Below, in pieces: positions 33,828 to 44,160 of a stretch of DNA of 64,000 nt. This DNA comes from Caproicibacterium argilliputei. Lineage in GTDB: Bacteria > Bacillota > Clostridia > Oscillospirales > Acutalibacteraceae. The stretch lies in NCBI RefSeq assembly GCF_029211325.2, contig NZ_CP135996.1, positions 1,054,001-1,118,000 on the forward strand. The letters are read 5' to 3'. Positions within the stretch are counted from its first letter, which is position 1, and each line of letters opens with the position of its first letter. The translations under genes and the position numbers were made by a program. Under the pieces are notes generated by a model. The model was not told where the DNA came from and ran no database searches. It saw only the letters and a program-made list of their open reading frames with translations.

Positions 33828-35609
33828 ATGACGGTAGCGGAAAAAATCGAAGCGTTACGAAAAAAAATGGTTCAGTATGGGGTGGATGCGGTCATCCTGC
33901 CGACCAGCGACCCACATATGAGCGAGTACATCCCTGCTCACTGGGAGTCGCGCCGCTGGTTTTCCGGCTTTACCGGAGATGCCGGTACATTGGTGGTAAC
34001 CAAGCAGAAAAGCCTGCTTTGGACAGACGGGCGGTTTTTCATTCAGGCGGAACAGCAGCTTGCGGGTACGCCGATTCAGCTGATGCGTATGCGCGAGCCG
34101 GGCGTACCGACCATTGAGGCATATCTTGCAGAACATATTTCACATGGCAAAGTAGCTGTGGACGGACGTCTTTACGCGGCAAAAGCAGCGGAGAACCTGC
34201 TGAATGCCTTGCAGCGGGCCGGAACCACTCTGGTCAGCATGGATTTGGTCAAGGATCTGTGGACAGCAGACCGCCCCGCACTGCCCGAAACGCCGGTCTA
34301 TCTGTTGGAAGAACGGTATGCCGGAAAATCTTGCGCGGACAAGCTGGCACAGGTGCGCGCCAAATTGCAGGAGACCGGTGCGGATGCACAGCTTTACAGC
34401 CGACTGGATGACGTTGCGTGGGCAACAAACCTGCGCGCTTCCGACATTGCCTGCAATCCCTTTGCCATTGCGTTTTTGCTGGTTACGGCATCTGTCGCAT
34501 ACCTTTATCTGGACGCAAAGCGTTTGGAAGCGCCTGCGGCTGCCTATATGAAGCAGTCCGGTGTTGAGGTGCGCCCATACAGCCAGCTTGAAAAGGATTT
34601 GAAAAACGGGTTTGGCGCGCACAAAATTCTGGTTAGCAAGTTGGACGTCAGCTTTGCGCTTTACACCAGCCTGACCGAAAATGCAGAAGTTGAGATTCTG
34701 GAAGGAACCGATATTATCACCGCGCTTAAAGCAGTCAAAAACCCGACCGAATGCGAAAATATGCGGATTTGCCATGTATATGACGGCGTGGCGCTGGTGC
34801 GCTTTAAGAGGGAGCTGGAGCGCCGCATGGCGGCAGGCGAAACCCTGACCGAGTGGGATGCTTCTGAAATTGCCCATAAGTACCGCACACAGATGCCAGA
34901 CAACCGCGGCGACAGTTTTGAAACCATTGCGGCTTACGGCCCGAACGCTGCGATGATGCACTACGGCCCTACCGCGGAAGTGCACGCTTCCCTGCAGCCG
35001 AAAGGATTCCTTTTGGTGGACTCCGGCGGTCAGTACCTGACCGGTACGACGGATGTGACCCGCACCTTTGCAATGGGGCCGCTGACACAGGAGGAAAAGG
35101 AGTGCTTCACCTGGGTGCTGAAAGCGCATATTGACCTTGCGGACGCGAAATTCCCGCAGGGCACAACTGGCAAGGACTTGGACGCGATTTCACGCGTGCA
35201 GGTGTGGAAGCATGGCTTGGATTACCGCTGCGGTACCGGCCACGGCGTCGGGTATATGGGCGCGGTGCATGAGGGTCCGCAGGGATTCCGCGACACCGTT
35301 GCGCTGGTACCCGGAATGTCCATTACCGATGAGCCGGGGCTGTATATGGAAGGTCGCTTCGGCATCCGTACGGAAAACACACTGGAAATTGTGGAAGACG
35401 AAAAAACCGAATACGGCCAATTCTATGCGTTCCGTCCGCTAACGCTGTTCCCGATTGACCGCGCCGCCATTCTGCCGGAACTGCTGTCTCCGGAAGAAAT
35501 GGCCTACCTTAATCATTACCATCAGCACGTTTACACCAAGTTGGCGCCGGAACTGACAGCGGATGAGCGCGCTTGGCTGAAAAACGCCTGCGCACCGCTG
35601 GAAAAGTAA
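33828..35609 (+). CDS. Aminopeptidase P family protein (Xaa-Pro aminopeptidase, long form)
   Basis: 593-residue M24 metallopeptidase that removes N-terminal residues before proline. Two creatinase-like N-terminal domains (about 1-300) precede the pita-bread catalytic domain. Metal ligands are visible: the two Asp in DSGGQYLTGTTDVTRTF, His in GTGHGVGYMGAVHEGPQG, Glu in SITDEPGLYMEGRFG and Glu in IRTENTLEI. The length matches the long form shared with eukaryotic XPNPEP1 rather than the 350-440-residue bacterial PepP. The ATG at 33828 has GGAAGGAG before it. Confidence 0.92.
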   Translation: MTVAEKIEALRKKMVQYGVDAVILPTSDPHMSEYIPAHWESRRWFSGFTGDAGTLVVTKQKSLLWTDGRFFIQAEQQLAGTPIQLMRMREPGVPTIEAYLAEHISHGKVAVDGRLYAAKAAENLLNALQRAGTTLVSMDLVKDLWTADRPALPETPVYLLEERYAGKSCADKLAQVRAKLQETGADAQLYSRLDDVAWATNLRASDIACNPFAIAFLLVTASVAYLYLDAKRLEAPAAAYMKQSGVEVRPYSQLEKDLKNGFGAHKILVSKLDVSFALYTSLTENAEVEILEGTDIITALKAVKNPTECENMRICHVYDGVALVRFKRELERRMAAGETLTEWDASEIAHKYRTQMPDNRGDSFETIAAYGPNAAMMHYGPTAEVHASLQPKGFLLVDSGGQYLTGTTDVTRTFAMGPLTQEEKECFTWVLKAHIDLADAKFPQGTTGKDLDAISRVQVWKHGLDYRCGTGHGVGYMGAVHEGPQGFRDTVALVPGMSITDEPGLYMEGRFGIRTENTLEIVEDEKTEYGQFYAFRPLTLFPIDRAAILPELLSPEEMAYLNHYHQHVYTKLAPELTADERAWLKNACAPLEK

Positions 35610-35654
35610 GAACCGCACGCGCCCATTCAAGCTGAAAACACGCAGGAGGCATCC

Positions 35655-36581
35655 ATGATAAAACACTTGATTGACCCACTGGACCTTTCGGTTGCAGAGA
35701 TTGACGCTATGCTGAACCTTGCGGATGATATCGCGGCACATCCGCAGAAATACGCGCACGCCTGCGACGGCAAAAAACTGGCAACCCTTTTTTATGAGCC
35801 CAGTACCCGCACACGCCTGAGCTTTGAAACAGCCATGCTCAACATGGGCGGCAGCGTGATGGGGTTCCACTCCGCCAGCACGTCTTCCGCAACCAAGGGA
35901 GAAAGCGTGGCGGATACCATCCGTGTGGTGTCCTGCTTTGCGGATGTCTGTGCCATGCGGCATCCGAAGGAGGGTGCGCCGCGCCGTGCCGCCCATTTCT
36001 CTAAGATTCCGGTGATCAACGCCGGGGACGGAGGCCACCAGCACCCCACGCAGACACTCACGGATTTAATGACCATCCGCAGCAAGCGCGGGCGTTTGGA
36101 CCACCTGACCATCGGTCTGTGCGGCGACCTGAAATTCGGCCGTACCGTACATTCGCTGATTAAGTCGTTGGCGCGCTACACAGGGATTCAGTTTGTGCTG
36201 ATTTCTCCGGAAGAGCTGCGTGTGCCGAGCTACATTTTGGAGGAAGCGCTCACGCCAAACGGAATTCCGTATGAGGAAACAACGGATCTGGAGGCAAATC
36301 TGCCTCGCTTGGATATTTTGTATATGACGCGTGTGCAGAAGGAGCGCTTCTTCAACGAGGCGGATTATGTCCGCCTGAAGGACAGCTACATTTTGACCGC
36401 GGAAAAGCTCAAAGCGGCGAAGCCGAATCTGTATGTACTGCATCCGCTGCCGCGCGTCAATGAGATTTCCATGGATGTGGATGACGACCCGCGTGCCGCT
36501 TATTTTGACCAGGTGCAAAATGGTGTGTACGTGCGCCAAGCGCTGATTTTAACATTGTTGGGGGTGAAGCTGCCATGCTGA
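35655..36581 (+). CDS. pyrB: Aspartate carbamoyltransferase catalytic subunit
   Basis: 308 residues; makes carbamoyl aspartate in pyrimidine synthesis. Carbamoyl-phosphate site [16 protein letters not shown] (near residue 55), [15 protein letters not shown] and [10 protein letters not shown] are all intact. GGAGG precedes the ATG. It overlaps pyrI by 7 bp, so the two subunits are translationally coupled. It lies 45 bp after the aminopeptidase gene with no terminator between, so read-through is likely. No attenuator or PyrR site was seen. Confidence 0.96.
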   Translation: MIKHLIDPLDLSVAEIDAMLNLADDIAAHPQKYAHACDGKKLATLFYEPSTRTRLSFETAMLNMGGSVMGFHSASTSSATKGESVADTIRVVSCFADVCAMRHPKEGAPRRAAHFSKIPVINAGDGGHQHPTQTLTDLMTIRSKRGRLDHLTIGLCGDLKFGRTVHSLIKSLARYTGIQFVLISPEELRVPSYILEEALTPNGIPYEETTDLEANLPRLDILYMTRVQKERFFNEADYVRLKDSYILTAEKLKAAKPNLYVLHPLPRVNEISMDVDDDPRAAYFDQVQNGVYVRQALILTLLGVKLPC

Positions 36582-37006
36582 ATATTGATTCTCTGCAGAC
36601 CGGAATCGTCATTGACCATATCGAGGCGGGCACCAGTATGCGGATTTACGACCTGCTGAATTTAGAAAAGCTGGACTGCTGCGTGGCAGTTATCAAAAAT
36701 GCGCGCAGCACTAAGTTTGGGCGGAAAGATATCATTAAAATCGAGGGAAAAGTCGACATGGATCTGGACGTGCTGGGCTTTCTGGACCCGAACATTACGG
36801 TCGATTTTATCGAGAACGGCTGCATTGTGCGAAAAACCGATCTGGCACTGCCGGCGTATATCAAAAATGTTCTTAAGTGCAAGAATCCGCGTTGCATTAC
36901 CACCATTGAGGAGGGCGTGGATCAGGTCTTTAAGCTGTGCGACGCCAAAACACGCCGCTACCGCTGCATCTACTGCGAGCAGGAGTACGAGCGCCCGCAT
37001 AATTGA
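36575..37006 (+). CDS. pyrI: Aspartate carbamoyltransferase regulatory subunit
   Basis: 143 residues; allosteric partner of PyrB binding CTP/ATP. The N-terminal allosteric domain ([20 protein letters not shown]) is followed by the zinc domain with CKNPRC and CIYCEQEYE, supplying four cysteines that join it to PyrB. Presence of pyrI indicates a regulated dodecameric enzyme, unlike the unregulated Bacillus type. Confidence 0.96.
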   Translation: MLNIDSLQTGIVIDHIEAGTSMRIYDLLNLEKLDCCVAVIKNARSTKFGRKDIIKIEGKVDMDLDVLGFLDPNITVDFIENGCIVRKTDLALPAYIKNVLKCKNPRCITTIEEGVDQVFKLCDAKTRRYRCIYCEQEYERPHN

Positions 37007-37020
37007 TTTTTCTGCTGCAA

Positions 37021-37055
37021 AGACTATGCTGTGAATACACGGCATAGTCTTTTTT
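37021..37055 (+). terminator. Terminator of pyrBI
   Basis: GACTATGC (37022-37029) pairs with GCATAGTC (37042-37049), followed by six T residues. Confidence 0.9.
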
Positions 37056-37081
37056 ATGCTTTTTTTCGGGAGCACGGGAAT

Positions 37082-37135
37082 TTTAACGGCTTATAATCCG
37101 CTTTTAACATAGATTTAACGTTGCATCTTTAGACT
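37082..37135 (+). promoter_or_regulatory. Pho box array and promoter of the pst operon
   Basis: TTTAAC occurs at 37082, 37103 and 37114, spaced 21 and 11 bp; TTATAA near 37091 falls in the missing position. Direct repeats on an 11-bp period match PhoB/PhoP binding sites of Firmicutes. TAGACT at 37130-37135 is a possible -10. The response-regulator gene sits at the end of the same cluster. Confidence 0.7.
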
Positions 37136-37187
37136 GGAAGTGTACAAGGGCGAAAGCATCGGTATCAAGAAAAAGGAGAGACAATGT

Positions 37188-38117
37188 ATGAAAAAACTCA
37201 TGAGTACCATCCTTGTGGCCGCGATTTTCGGCAGTGCGCTTCTGGCTTCGGGGTGCGGCACAGAGGGGGCTTCCCAAGCGCCGGCTTCTGCGGGCGGTTC
37301 GGCGGTCAGCGGCAAAGTGACTGGTTCCGGTTCTTCCGCGCTGCTTCCGCTGGCGCAGGATGCGGCAAAGGCATTTAAGGAAAAGTACCCCGATGTTTCC
37401 GTGACGCTGAACGCGGGCGGTTCGGGCAACGGTCTCAAGCAGGTTTCTGACGGTTCTGTCGATATCGGCAACTCGGATGTTGCGGCGGAAACCAAGCTGA
37501 CCGCCGACAAAGCCAAGGAGCTGGTGGACCACAAGGTCTGCGTCATCACCATGGCGCCAATCGTTTCAAATGATGTCGGTGAAAAAGTAAAAAGCCTGAC
37601 CAAAGAGCAGCTGCAGAAAATCTTTACCGGCGAAACAAAGAACTGGAAGGAAGTCGGTGGCCCGGATGAAGCTATTGTGCTGGTAACCCGCCCAAAAACG
37701 TCCGGTACGCGCGCCCTGTTTACGCAGTATGCACTGGACGGCAAGGAAGAAGCCAGCAACAAGTCTTTGGAAACCGACAATTCCGGCACGCTGATTAAGT
37801 CTGTCGAAGAAAACCAAGGCGCCATCGGCTATGTGGCGCTGAGCTATCTGGTCGGCGAAAACAAAGAGAAAGTAACGGCAGTCGGCATTGATGGTGTGCA
37901 GCCAACGCTGGAAAACACATACAGCGGCAAATATCCGGTCTGGGGCTACGAGCATATGTACACAAAAGGGGAGCCTTCCGGCGCTGTGAAATCCTATCTG
38001 GACTTTATCGCTTCCGATGATTACGGGAAAAAGATGGAGGGCATGGGCTACGGAATCACCGCAAAAATGGATACTTCCGTTACATCCAGCCGTGATGCCG
38101 AAGCGCAGAAATCGTAA
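37188..38117 (+). CDS. pstS: Phosphate ABC transporter substrate-binding lipoprotein
   Basis: 309 residues. A signal peptide with lipobox LLASGC (residues 19-24) anchors it outside the membrane. Phosphate-binding segments are visible: VTGSGSSALLPLAQDAAKAF, LNAGGSGNGLKQVSDG, IGNSDVAAE, and RPKTSGTRALFTQYAL. The ATG at 37188 follows AAGGAGAG; an out-of-frame ATG 4 bp earlier is ignored. It heads the pst-pho operon. Confidence 0.95.
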   Translation: MKKLMSTILVAAIFGSALLASGCGTEGASQAPASAGGSAVSGKVTGSGSSALLPLAQDAAKAFKEKYPDVSVTLNAGGSGNGLKQVSDGSVDIGNSDVAAETKLTADKAKELVDHKVCVITMAPIVSNDVGEKVKSLTKEQLQKIFTGETKNWKEVGGPDEAIVLVTRPKTSGTRALFTQYALDGKEEASNKSLETDNSGTLIKSVEENQGAIGYVALSYLVGENKEKVTAVGIDGVQPTLENTYSGKYPVWGYEHMYTKGEPSGAVKSYLDFIASDDYGKKMEGMGYGITAKMDTSVTSSRDAEAQKS

Positions 38118-38212
38118 GAATCGTCTTCAGATAACAGAGCCAACAAAAGCAGCAGACTGTGCAGATTTTCTCACAGTCTTGTTTTGCTGTAGGAAAGGAG
38201 CCTGCTTGTTTC

Positions 38213-39127
38213 ATGCATAAAGAAGCGGCAAAAGGAATGTTCAAAAAGGAATATCTTGGGCGCACGGTTGTGACCATTTTCGGGATGCTGATGATTGCGG
38301 TCACCTTTATCATCGGTGTGTTTTTGGCCTACCGGGGGCTGGGCACATTTTTTCAGTATCACCACACCCTTGGGGAGTTTCTGTTTTCGGCGGACTGGAA
38401 TCCGGCGGATGACTTCACGGGGGGTGGTACCGTTGGCGCGGCGGTGTTTATTGTCGGTTCCCTGACCACCTGCCTGCTTGCGCTGGCGATTGCGGTGCCA
38501 TTCAGTCTTGCTTCTGCCATTTTCATTACGGAGATTTCCCCGAAGTTCGGGACACTCTTTTTTCAGCCTGCCATTGAGATTTTTGTCGGCATCCCTTCCG
38601 TTGTTTACGGCTGGGTGGGGCTGAGTGTGCTGGTGCCCGCCATCCGCAAGGCGTTTCATCAGCCGATGGGCTACGGTGTGCTTGCGGCAGGCATTGTGCT
38701 TGCCGTGATGATCTTTCCCTCCATCACGACCGTGGCAGCGGATGCCATCCGGTCGGTTCCGCAAAGCTACCGGGAGGCGGCTTACGGCATGGGTTCCACC
38801 CGCTGGCAGGTTGTTCGCCGCATTGTGGTGCCGAACGCCATGCCGGGCATTCTGACCGGCGTCATTCTGGGGCTTGCGCGTGCTTTTGGCGAGGCTCTGG
38901 CGGTGGCCATGGTGATTGGGCAGATGAAGGCGTTTCCAACTTCCATTTTCAGCCCCACGGCGAACCTGACTGCAACCATCGCCGCCGATATGGGCGGCGC
39001 GGCGGAGGGCGGCGAATACAACACGGCGCTTTGGACCATGGCACTGCTGCTATTTGCCATTTCGCTGTTCTTTATTTTCTTAGTGCACGTTGTGTCCAGC
39101 AGAAAGGAGAAAGCACATGAAAACTAA
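38213..39127 (+). CDS. pstC: Phosphate ABC transporter permease PstC
   Basis: 304-residue permease with six predicted helices. The binding-protein-dependent transport signature is in YREAAYGMGSTRWQVVRRIV, containing the EAA motif that contacts PstB. GVGLARAFGEALAVAMVIG-like and IEIFVGIPSVVYGWVGL segments are typical. AGGAAAGGAG precedes the ATG by about 12 nt. The gene end overlaps the pstA start. Confidence 0.95.
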   Translation: MHKEAAKGMFKKEYLGRTVVTIFGMLMIAVTFIIGVFLAYRGLGTFFQYHHTLGEFLFSADWNPADDFTGGGTVGAAVFIVGSLTTCLLALAIAVPFSLASAIFITEISPKFGTLFFQPAIEIFVGIPSVVYGWVGLSVLVPAIRKAFHQPMGYGVLAAGIVLAVMIFPSITTVAADAIRSVPQSYREAAYGMGSTRWQVVRRIVVPNAMPGILTGVILGLARAFGEALAVAMVIGQMKAFPTSIFSPTANLTATIAADMGGAAEGGEYNTALWTMALLLFAISLFFIFLVHVVSSRKEKAHEN

Positions 39128-40007
39128 ATCTTACTCCAGGCGTGCGCGGAGAACCGACCGGACAATGACCGTGCTGTTTTATCTGGTGGCGGGTTTTTTC
39201 CTGCTTCTGCTGCTGGCGTTTGTACTGTATGTTTTATATAATGGCTTTCGGGATTTTTCCCCGTCGCTGCTGTCTTTCAGCGATGAGGGAATCGGCAATC
39301 AGTTCTTTAATACCATTTATCTGGTCTTTCTTGCACTGCTCATCAGTGTGCCGGTGGGCGTTCTGGCCGGCATTTACCTTGCCGAATACGCAAAAGACGG
39401 CAAGCTGACGCGGTTTATCCGCATTTGTGTGGAAACGCTCTCCAGCTTGCCATCCATTGTCATTGGCTTGTTCGGGTACTTAGTCTTTATTGTGATGACG
39501 CATCAGCAGTGGAATTTGCTGGGCGGCGCGTTTGCGGTGTCAATTCTCTGTCTGCCGCTGCTGACCACCACCACGGTAGATGCCTTTCGTGCTCTGCCGG
39601 AAGAGTATAAAGCAGGGTCACTTGCGGTGGGTGCCACCCACTGGCAGAGCATTGTGCATATGCTGCTGCCAGCCTGCGTTCCACGCATTATGACCGGCGT
39701 GATTTTGGCGGCGGGGCGCGGTTTTGGCGAAGCCGCTGCGCTGCTTTACACAGCCGGCATGAGTACAGACATCAACTGGTCCAACTGGAACCTTGCCAGC
39801 CCGACCTGTCCGCTCAATCCGATGCGCCCCGGCGAAACGCTTGCCCTGCAGATCTGGGCATCCCGCACAGAGTCCATTGCGCCGAACGCCACGCAGATTG
39901 CCAATCTGAGCTCGGCGGTGCTGATTCTGCTGATTTTGCTGTTCAGCATTTCCGCCAGAGTGCTCAGCCGCAGACTCGATAAAAAAGCAACCGGTACCGG
40001 AAAGTAA
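39117..40007 (+). CDS. pstA: Phosphate ABC transporter permease PstA
   Basis: 296 residues with six helices; heterodimer partner of PstC. The EAA loop is [20 protein letters not shown], and [19 protein letters not shown] is the family-typical pore segment. The ATG at 39117 has AAAGGAGA upstream and lies 11 bp inside pstC; an earlier GTG is not supported. An extended C-terminal loop ([20 protein letters not shown]) is periplasmic-side. Confidence 0.94.
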   Translation: MKTKSYSRRARRTDRTMTVLFYLVAGFFLLLLLAFVLYVLYNGFRDFSPSLLSFSDEGIGNQFFNTIYLVFLALLISVPVGVLAGIYLAEYAKDGKLTRFIRICVETLSSLPSIVIGLFGYLVFIVMTHQQWNLLGGAFAVSILCLPLLTTTTVDAFRALPEEYKAGSLAVGATHWQSIVHMLLPACVPRIMTGVILAAGRGFGEAAALLYTAGMSTDINWSNWNLASPTCPLNPMRPGETLALQIWASRTESIAPNATQIANLSSAVLILLILLFSISARVLSRRLDKKATGTGK

Positions 40008-40033
40008 CATCCGTTGGAAGGAGTAAAAACACC

Positions 40034-40918
40034 ATGGAAACTATCGTTTCATACACAGCGGCTGCCGCCGCGGAAAAACCGGCGCAGACCGCCGCAGAGG
40101 CGGACGACGGGGAGGTACGAGAGACGGTTTACGGCAGGCTTTGCGGCATTGAGCAGGTGAAAGTCGGCATTGAAAATCTGAATCTGTACTACGAAAACGG
40201 CAAGCGCTCGCTGCACGCTCTGAAAAATTTGAATATGCAGATTGCGGAAAAAAAAGTCACCGCTTTTATTGGCCCCTCTGGCTGCGGCAAAAGCACCTGC
40301 TTGAAAACCCTGAACCGCATGAATGACCTGGTGTCAGGCTGCCGCATCGAGGGAACTGTCACCATTGACGGCAAGGATATTTACGACCCACGCACCGATG
40401 TGACGCTGCTGCGCAAGCGTGCGGGCATGGTCTTTCAGAAGCCGAATCCGTTTCCCATGAGCATTTATGACAATGTGACTTACGGCCCCAAAATCCACGG
40501 CATCAAAAGCAAAGCCAAGCTGGACGAAATCGTGGAGTCCAGCCTGCGCGCCGCGGCGCTGTGGGACGAGGTGAAAGATCGCCTCAAGCAGAGCGCGCTG
40601 GGAATGTCCGGCGGGCAGCAGCAGCGTCTGTGCATTGCGCGTGCGTTGGCTGTGCAGCCGGATGTGCTGCTCATGGATGAGCCGACCAGCGCGCTCGACC
40701 CGATTTCCACTTTGAAAATTGAAGACCTGATGGGTGACCTGCGCGAAAAATACACCGTGATCATCGTTACGCACAATATGCAGCAGGCCGCGCGGATTGC
40801 GGACAATACGGCCTTTTTCCTGCTTGGGCAGTTGGTGGAGTATACCAACACCACGGATATGTTTAACAACCCGGCAGACGAACGCACAGAACGCTACATT
40901 ACCGGCCGCTTTGGTTAA
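40034..40918 (+). CDS. pstB: Phosphate ABC transporter ATP-binding protein PstB
   Basis: 294 residues. Walker [11 protein letters not shown] loop [12 protein letters not shown], signature [15 protein letters not shown], Walker [14 protein letters not shown] and switch His in [13 protein letters not shown] are all intact. An Ala/Glu-rich N-terminal extension of about 45 residues precedes the usual start and is not found in most PstB proteins; the upstream GAAGGAG supports the long version, though an internal start cannot be excluded. Confidence 0.95.
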   Translation: METIVSYTAAAAAEKPAQTAAEADDGEVRETVYGRLCGIEQVKVGIENLNLYYENGKRSLHALKNLNMQIAEKKVTAFIGPSGCGKSTCLKTLNRMNDLVSGCRIEGTVTIDGKDIYDPRTDVTLLRKRAGMVFQKPNPFPMSIYDNVTYGPKIHGIKSKAKLDEIVESSLRAAALWDEVKDRLKQSALGMSGGQQQRLCIARALAVQPDVLLMDEPTSALDPISTLKIEDLMGDLREKYTVIIVTHNMQQAARIADNTAFFLLGQLVEYTNTTDMFNNPADERTERYITGRFG

Positions 40919-40980
40919 GCGCGGCGCGCGCGCCGCATATCCGAAACGCAGAATTTATGTTATAATGAGGAGGCACAAGG

Positions 40981-41664
40981 ATGCCCAGAAAACACTTTGA
41001 CCAGGAACTGGAGCTTTTAACCAAGCGCGTTACGGTAATGGGGGACGCCATCAGCTCCCGAATTGCAGACACCATGCAGGCGCTGCGCACAGGGGACGCG
41101 GAACTTGCCCGGCGGGTAGCCGAGGGCGACAGCGAGATTGACCGCATGGAGCATGAAAACGAAAAACTTTGCATGAACCTGATTGCGAGCCAGCAACCCA
41201 TTGCCAGCGACCTGCGCATTATTGCGGCAAGCCTTAAAATTCTGACGGATATGGAGCGCGAGGCGGACCAGTGTGCCGATATTTGTGAGATTATCACCAC
41301 CGGCGGCATGGCTGACAGCCAGCGGCTGCCGGTCAGCCACATTGTGAACGCCCTCCAAAAGGTTTACGATATGTTTAGCGGCGCTATGAATGTTTTTTTG
41401 AGCCGTGACGTAGAGCAGGCCAAGGCAATCTGTGTGGCGGATGACGAAATCGACGCGGCTTTCGGAAAAGTCGTGCTGGAAGTTTCTGCCGCAATTACAC
41501 AGAATCCCAAAGAAGTAATGCAGGATGTTGACCTGCTGTTTATTATCAAGTATGTAGAACGCATGGGTGACCACGCCACGAATATTGCCGAGTGGGTCAT
41601 TTACATGGTCACCGGCGAGCATCCGGACTTAAACGACAGTCTGGAGGAAATCCCGCAGGCATAA
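40981..41664 (+). CDS. phoU: Phosphate uptake regulator PhoU
   Basis: 227 residues, two three-helix PhoU bundles. Metal-binding motifs typical of the family are ESD-like: ASLKILTDMEREADQCADIC and IIKYVERMGDHATNIAEWVIY. PhoU links the Pst transporter to PhoR and represses the regulon when phosphate is plentiful. GAGGAGG precedes the start; it is downstream of pstB, the usual place. Confidence 0.95.
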   Translation: MPRKHFDQELELLTKRVTVMGDAISSRIADTMQALRTGDAELARRVAEGDSEIDRMEHENEKLCMNLIASQQPIASDLRIIAASLKILTDMEREADQCADICEIITTGGMADSQRLPVSHIVNALQKVYDMFSGAMNVFLSRDVEQAKAICVADDEIDAAFGKVVLEVSAAITQNPKEVMQDVDLLFIIKYVERMGDHATNIAEWVIYMVTGEHPDLNDSLEEIPQA

Positions 41665-41707
41665 CGATTGCATTTATCGGCGGGAAGATCGAGAAGGGGG
41701 AAACTGC

Positions 41708-42415
41708 ATGGCACTGGTTTATATCGCAGATGATGAGCTGAATATCCGCAGACTGGTTGCGTTTGGGCTCAAGGATGCCGGCTTCGAAACCGGGGAGTTT
41801 CCGGACGGCGAGTCGCTCTTGCAGGGCATTCGCCTGCGTCGGCCGGACGCGGTGCTGCTGGACTGGATGATGCCGGGCACCGATGGCCTTCAAATTTGCC
41901 GTGCTTTGCGCGAAAATGAGCAGACACGCGCCATTCCGGTTCTGATGCTGACCGCGAAGGGTGAGGAAATTGACAAGGTGTTGGGATTGGAAATGGGCGC
42001 GGATGATTACATTACCAAGCCTTTCGGCATGAAGGAGCTTTGCGCGCGCGTGCGGGCGGTGCTGCGCCGCGCCGCGCGGCAGGAGGCACCCGCGGAGCAG
42101 CAGCTTTCCGGCTGCGGCATTCGTGTGGATATTACCCGTCACACTGTGCACAAAAACGGTGAAGCGGTGGAGCTGACCGCGAAGGAGTTTGACTTGCTCT
42201 GCACGCTCATGCGGCACGCCGGAAAAGTGCTGACACGGGACGCCCTGCTGGATAAGGTCTGGGGCATCGAGTATTTCGGCGACACCCGCACGGTGGATGT
42301 ACACGTGCGCTACCTGCGCCAAAAGATTGAGGACGATCCGGACGACCCCGCCCGAATTTTGACCGTGCGCGGAGTGGGTTACAAATTCTGTGCACAGGAG
42401 GAAACAGGCACTTGA
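41708..42415 (+). CDS. Phosphate response regulator (PhoB/PhoP-like)
   Basis: 235 residues: receiver domain with acidic pocket (YIADDEL), phospho-acceptor Asp in AVLLDWMMPGTDG, and Lys in DYITKPFG; then an OmpR-type winged helix (LTAKEFDLLCTLMRHAGKVL, TVDVHVRYLRQKIEDDP, RGVGYKF). It should bind the TTTAAC boxes upstream of pstS. Its stop overlaps the kinase start in TTGA. Confidence 0.93.
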   Translation: MALVYIADDELNIRRLVAFGLKDAGFETGEFPDGESLLQGIRLRRPDAVLLDWMMPGTDGLQICRALRENEQTRAIPVLMLTAKGEEIDKVLGLEMGADDYITKPFGMKELCARVRAVLRRAARQEAPAEQQLSGCGIRVDITRHTVHKNGEAVELTAKEFDLLCTLMRHAGKVLTRDALLDKVWGIEYFGDTRTVDVHVRYLRQKIEDDPDDPARILTVRGVGYKFCAQEETGT

Positions 42416-44154
42416 AAAAGAAAATGGCGCTGCTCAATTCTGTCATTGTGGTCATCAGCTTTACGGTTGCATTTGTGCTGTGTGCGGTGCAGGTACATAG
42501 CCAGTACGAAACGGAGTTTACCCGCCGCTTGGATGCGGTTCTTTCCCTTTCCGCACTGGATACGTCCCAATTTGCGAAAAATCCGCAGGGAGAAGCGCAG
42601 CTGCTGGGGGATTCGCTGAAAAAATCCGGCCAGCAGATTCGCATCAGTATTATTTCCGCGCAGGGAAAAGTGCTGGGTGACAGCGCCATGCAGGAAATCA
42701 ATGAAAACCATTTGCACCGTCCGGAAATTCAGCAGGCGCTGAAAAGCGGGCGCGGTTATGACATCCGCGTCAGCAGCACCACACATCAGCGATATCTATA
42801 CGCGGCACAGCAGGTGGAAAATCATTACTTTTTGCGCGCAGCCATGCGCACCACGGAAATGGATACAGTCATGCGTCGGCTGGCGGGCAGTGCGGCAGTC
42901 TGCATTTTCATTGGGATTCTGATTGCCTGCTTCGCCACGCTGCCGCTGGTTTCGCGGACGCTGCGGCCCCTGCGGGAACTGACCGATGCTGCCAAGGAAA
43001 TCAGCCGGGGCAATTTTACGCGGCGGGTGTCAGTCAGCCCTGCAAAGGACGAAGTCGGCAGCCTTGCCCGCTCCTTTAACCGTATGATTCGCAGTACGGA
43101 AAATGCCATCACGGAACTGGACCGCAACCAGAGCCGCCTGACCGGTCTTCTGGAGGGCATGGACGACGGTGTGCTTGCGGTGGACAGCACCGGGCACGTG
43201 CTGTTTTTCAATGAGCGCGTGCGCATTTTGCTTTCCTGCCCGAATCTTCAGGTCAGCGATGCACTGGACAGCAGCCTGGTTCTTAGTCACGTGGCGGATA
43301 TCCTGCAGCGGGTGGGCAAAAGCGGCGAAACGTGCAAGGAGCAGATTGCGGGTGTAACGGCAGAACAGCAGTTTACCGTGTATGCCGCCCCAGTGGAAGG
43401 CGGCGCCAGTGTGCTGGCGGTCATCAGCGACATCAGCCGGATGAAGCGTCTGGAGCAGATGCGCAGCGAGTTTGTCGGCAACGTCACGCATGAGCTGAAA
43501 ACGCCGCTGACCTCCATTCGCGCAAGCATTGAACTGCTGAAAAGCAGCGGGCGCGATGCAAAGACCCGTGCGTATTTTTATGAGGTGCTGGATATGGAAG
43601 CTGAACGCTTGCAGCACTTGATTGACGATATGCTGGTGCTTTCCAGACTGGAAAATATGCGGCAGGACACCGCGGCGCAGCCCATCAGCGTGGAGGAAAC
43701 GGTGCGGGACAGTGTGGAGCGTCTGAGCATGACTGCCGCTAAGCATCAGATTTCCGTGGAATTTCATGTGGACCCGACCCTGCTCGTCTGCTGCGCGCCC
43801 ATGCGGCTGGAGCAGCTGTTTACCAATTTGATTGAAAATGCTGTCAAGTACAACCATCCCGGTGGTAAGGTGGAGATTACGGGGGCGCCGCAGCATGAAA
43901 TTGCGGTCATTAAAGTGCGGGATACCGGCATTGGCATTGCGCCGGAGCATATTCCACGCCTGTTTGAACGGTTTTATCGCGTAGATGCCAGCCGTTCGCG
44001 GGAAATTGGCGGTACCGGGCTGGGGCTGTCAATCGTAAAGCATATCGCTGTGCTTTATGGGGGTGACATCAGTGTGGAAAGCAAGGTGGGCGCAGGCTCG
44101 GTTTTTACGGTTCGACTGCCGCTTGCCAGTGCGGAGCATACGGGAAAAGCATAA
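42412..44154 (+). CDS. Phosphate sensor histidine kinase (PhoR-like)
   Basis: 580 residues, TTG start overlapping the response-regulator stop, with CAGGAGG just before. Two membrane helices (about residues 8-27 and 155-180) flank an extracellular region; HAMP (TLRPLRELTDAAKEISRGNF), a PAS domain, HisKA (FVGNVTHELKTPLTSIRAS, phospho-His) and HATPase (NLIENAVKYN, DTGIGIAPEHIPRLFERFY, GTGLGLSIVKH) follow. Layout matches Gram-positive PhoR, with an extracytoplasmic domain. Confidence 0.92.
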   Translation: MKKKMALLNSVIVVISFTVAFVLCAVQVHSQYETEFTRRLDAVLSLSALDTSQFAKNPQGEAQLLGDSLKKSGQQIRISIISAQGKVLGDSAMQEINENHLHRPEIQQALKSGRGYDIRVSSTTHQRYLYAAQQVENHYFLRAAMRTTEMDTVMRRLAGSAAVCIFIGILIACFATLPLVSRTLRPLRELTDAAKEISRGNFTRRVSVSPAKDEVGSLARSFNRMIRSTENAITELDRNQSRLTGLLEGMDDGVLAVDSTGHVLFFNERVRILLSCPNLQVSDALDSSLVLSHVADILQRVGKSGETCKEQIAGVTAEQQFTVYAAPVEGGASVLAVISDISRMKRLEQMRSEFVGNVTHELKTPLTSIRASIELLKSSGRDAKTRAYFYEVLDMEAERLQHLIDDMLVLSRLENMRQDTAAQPISVEETVRDSVERLSMTAAKHQISVEFHVDPTLLVCCAPMRLEQLFTNLIENAVKYNHPGGKVEITGAPQHEIAVIKVRDTGIGIAPEHIPRLFERFYRVDASRSREIGGTGLGLSIVKHIAVLYGGDISVESKVGAGSVFTVRLPLASAEHTGKA

Positions 44155-44160
44155 AGCAAA

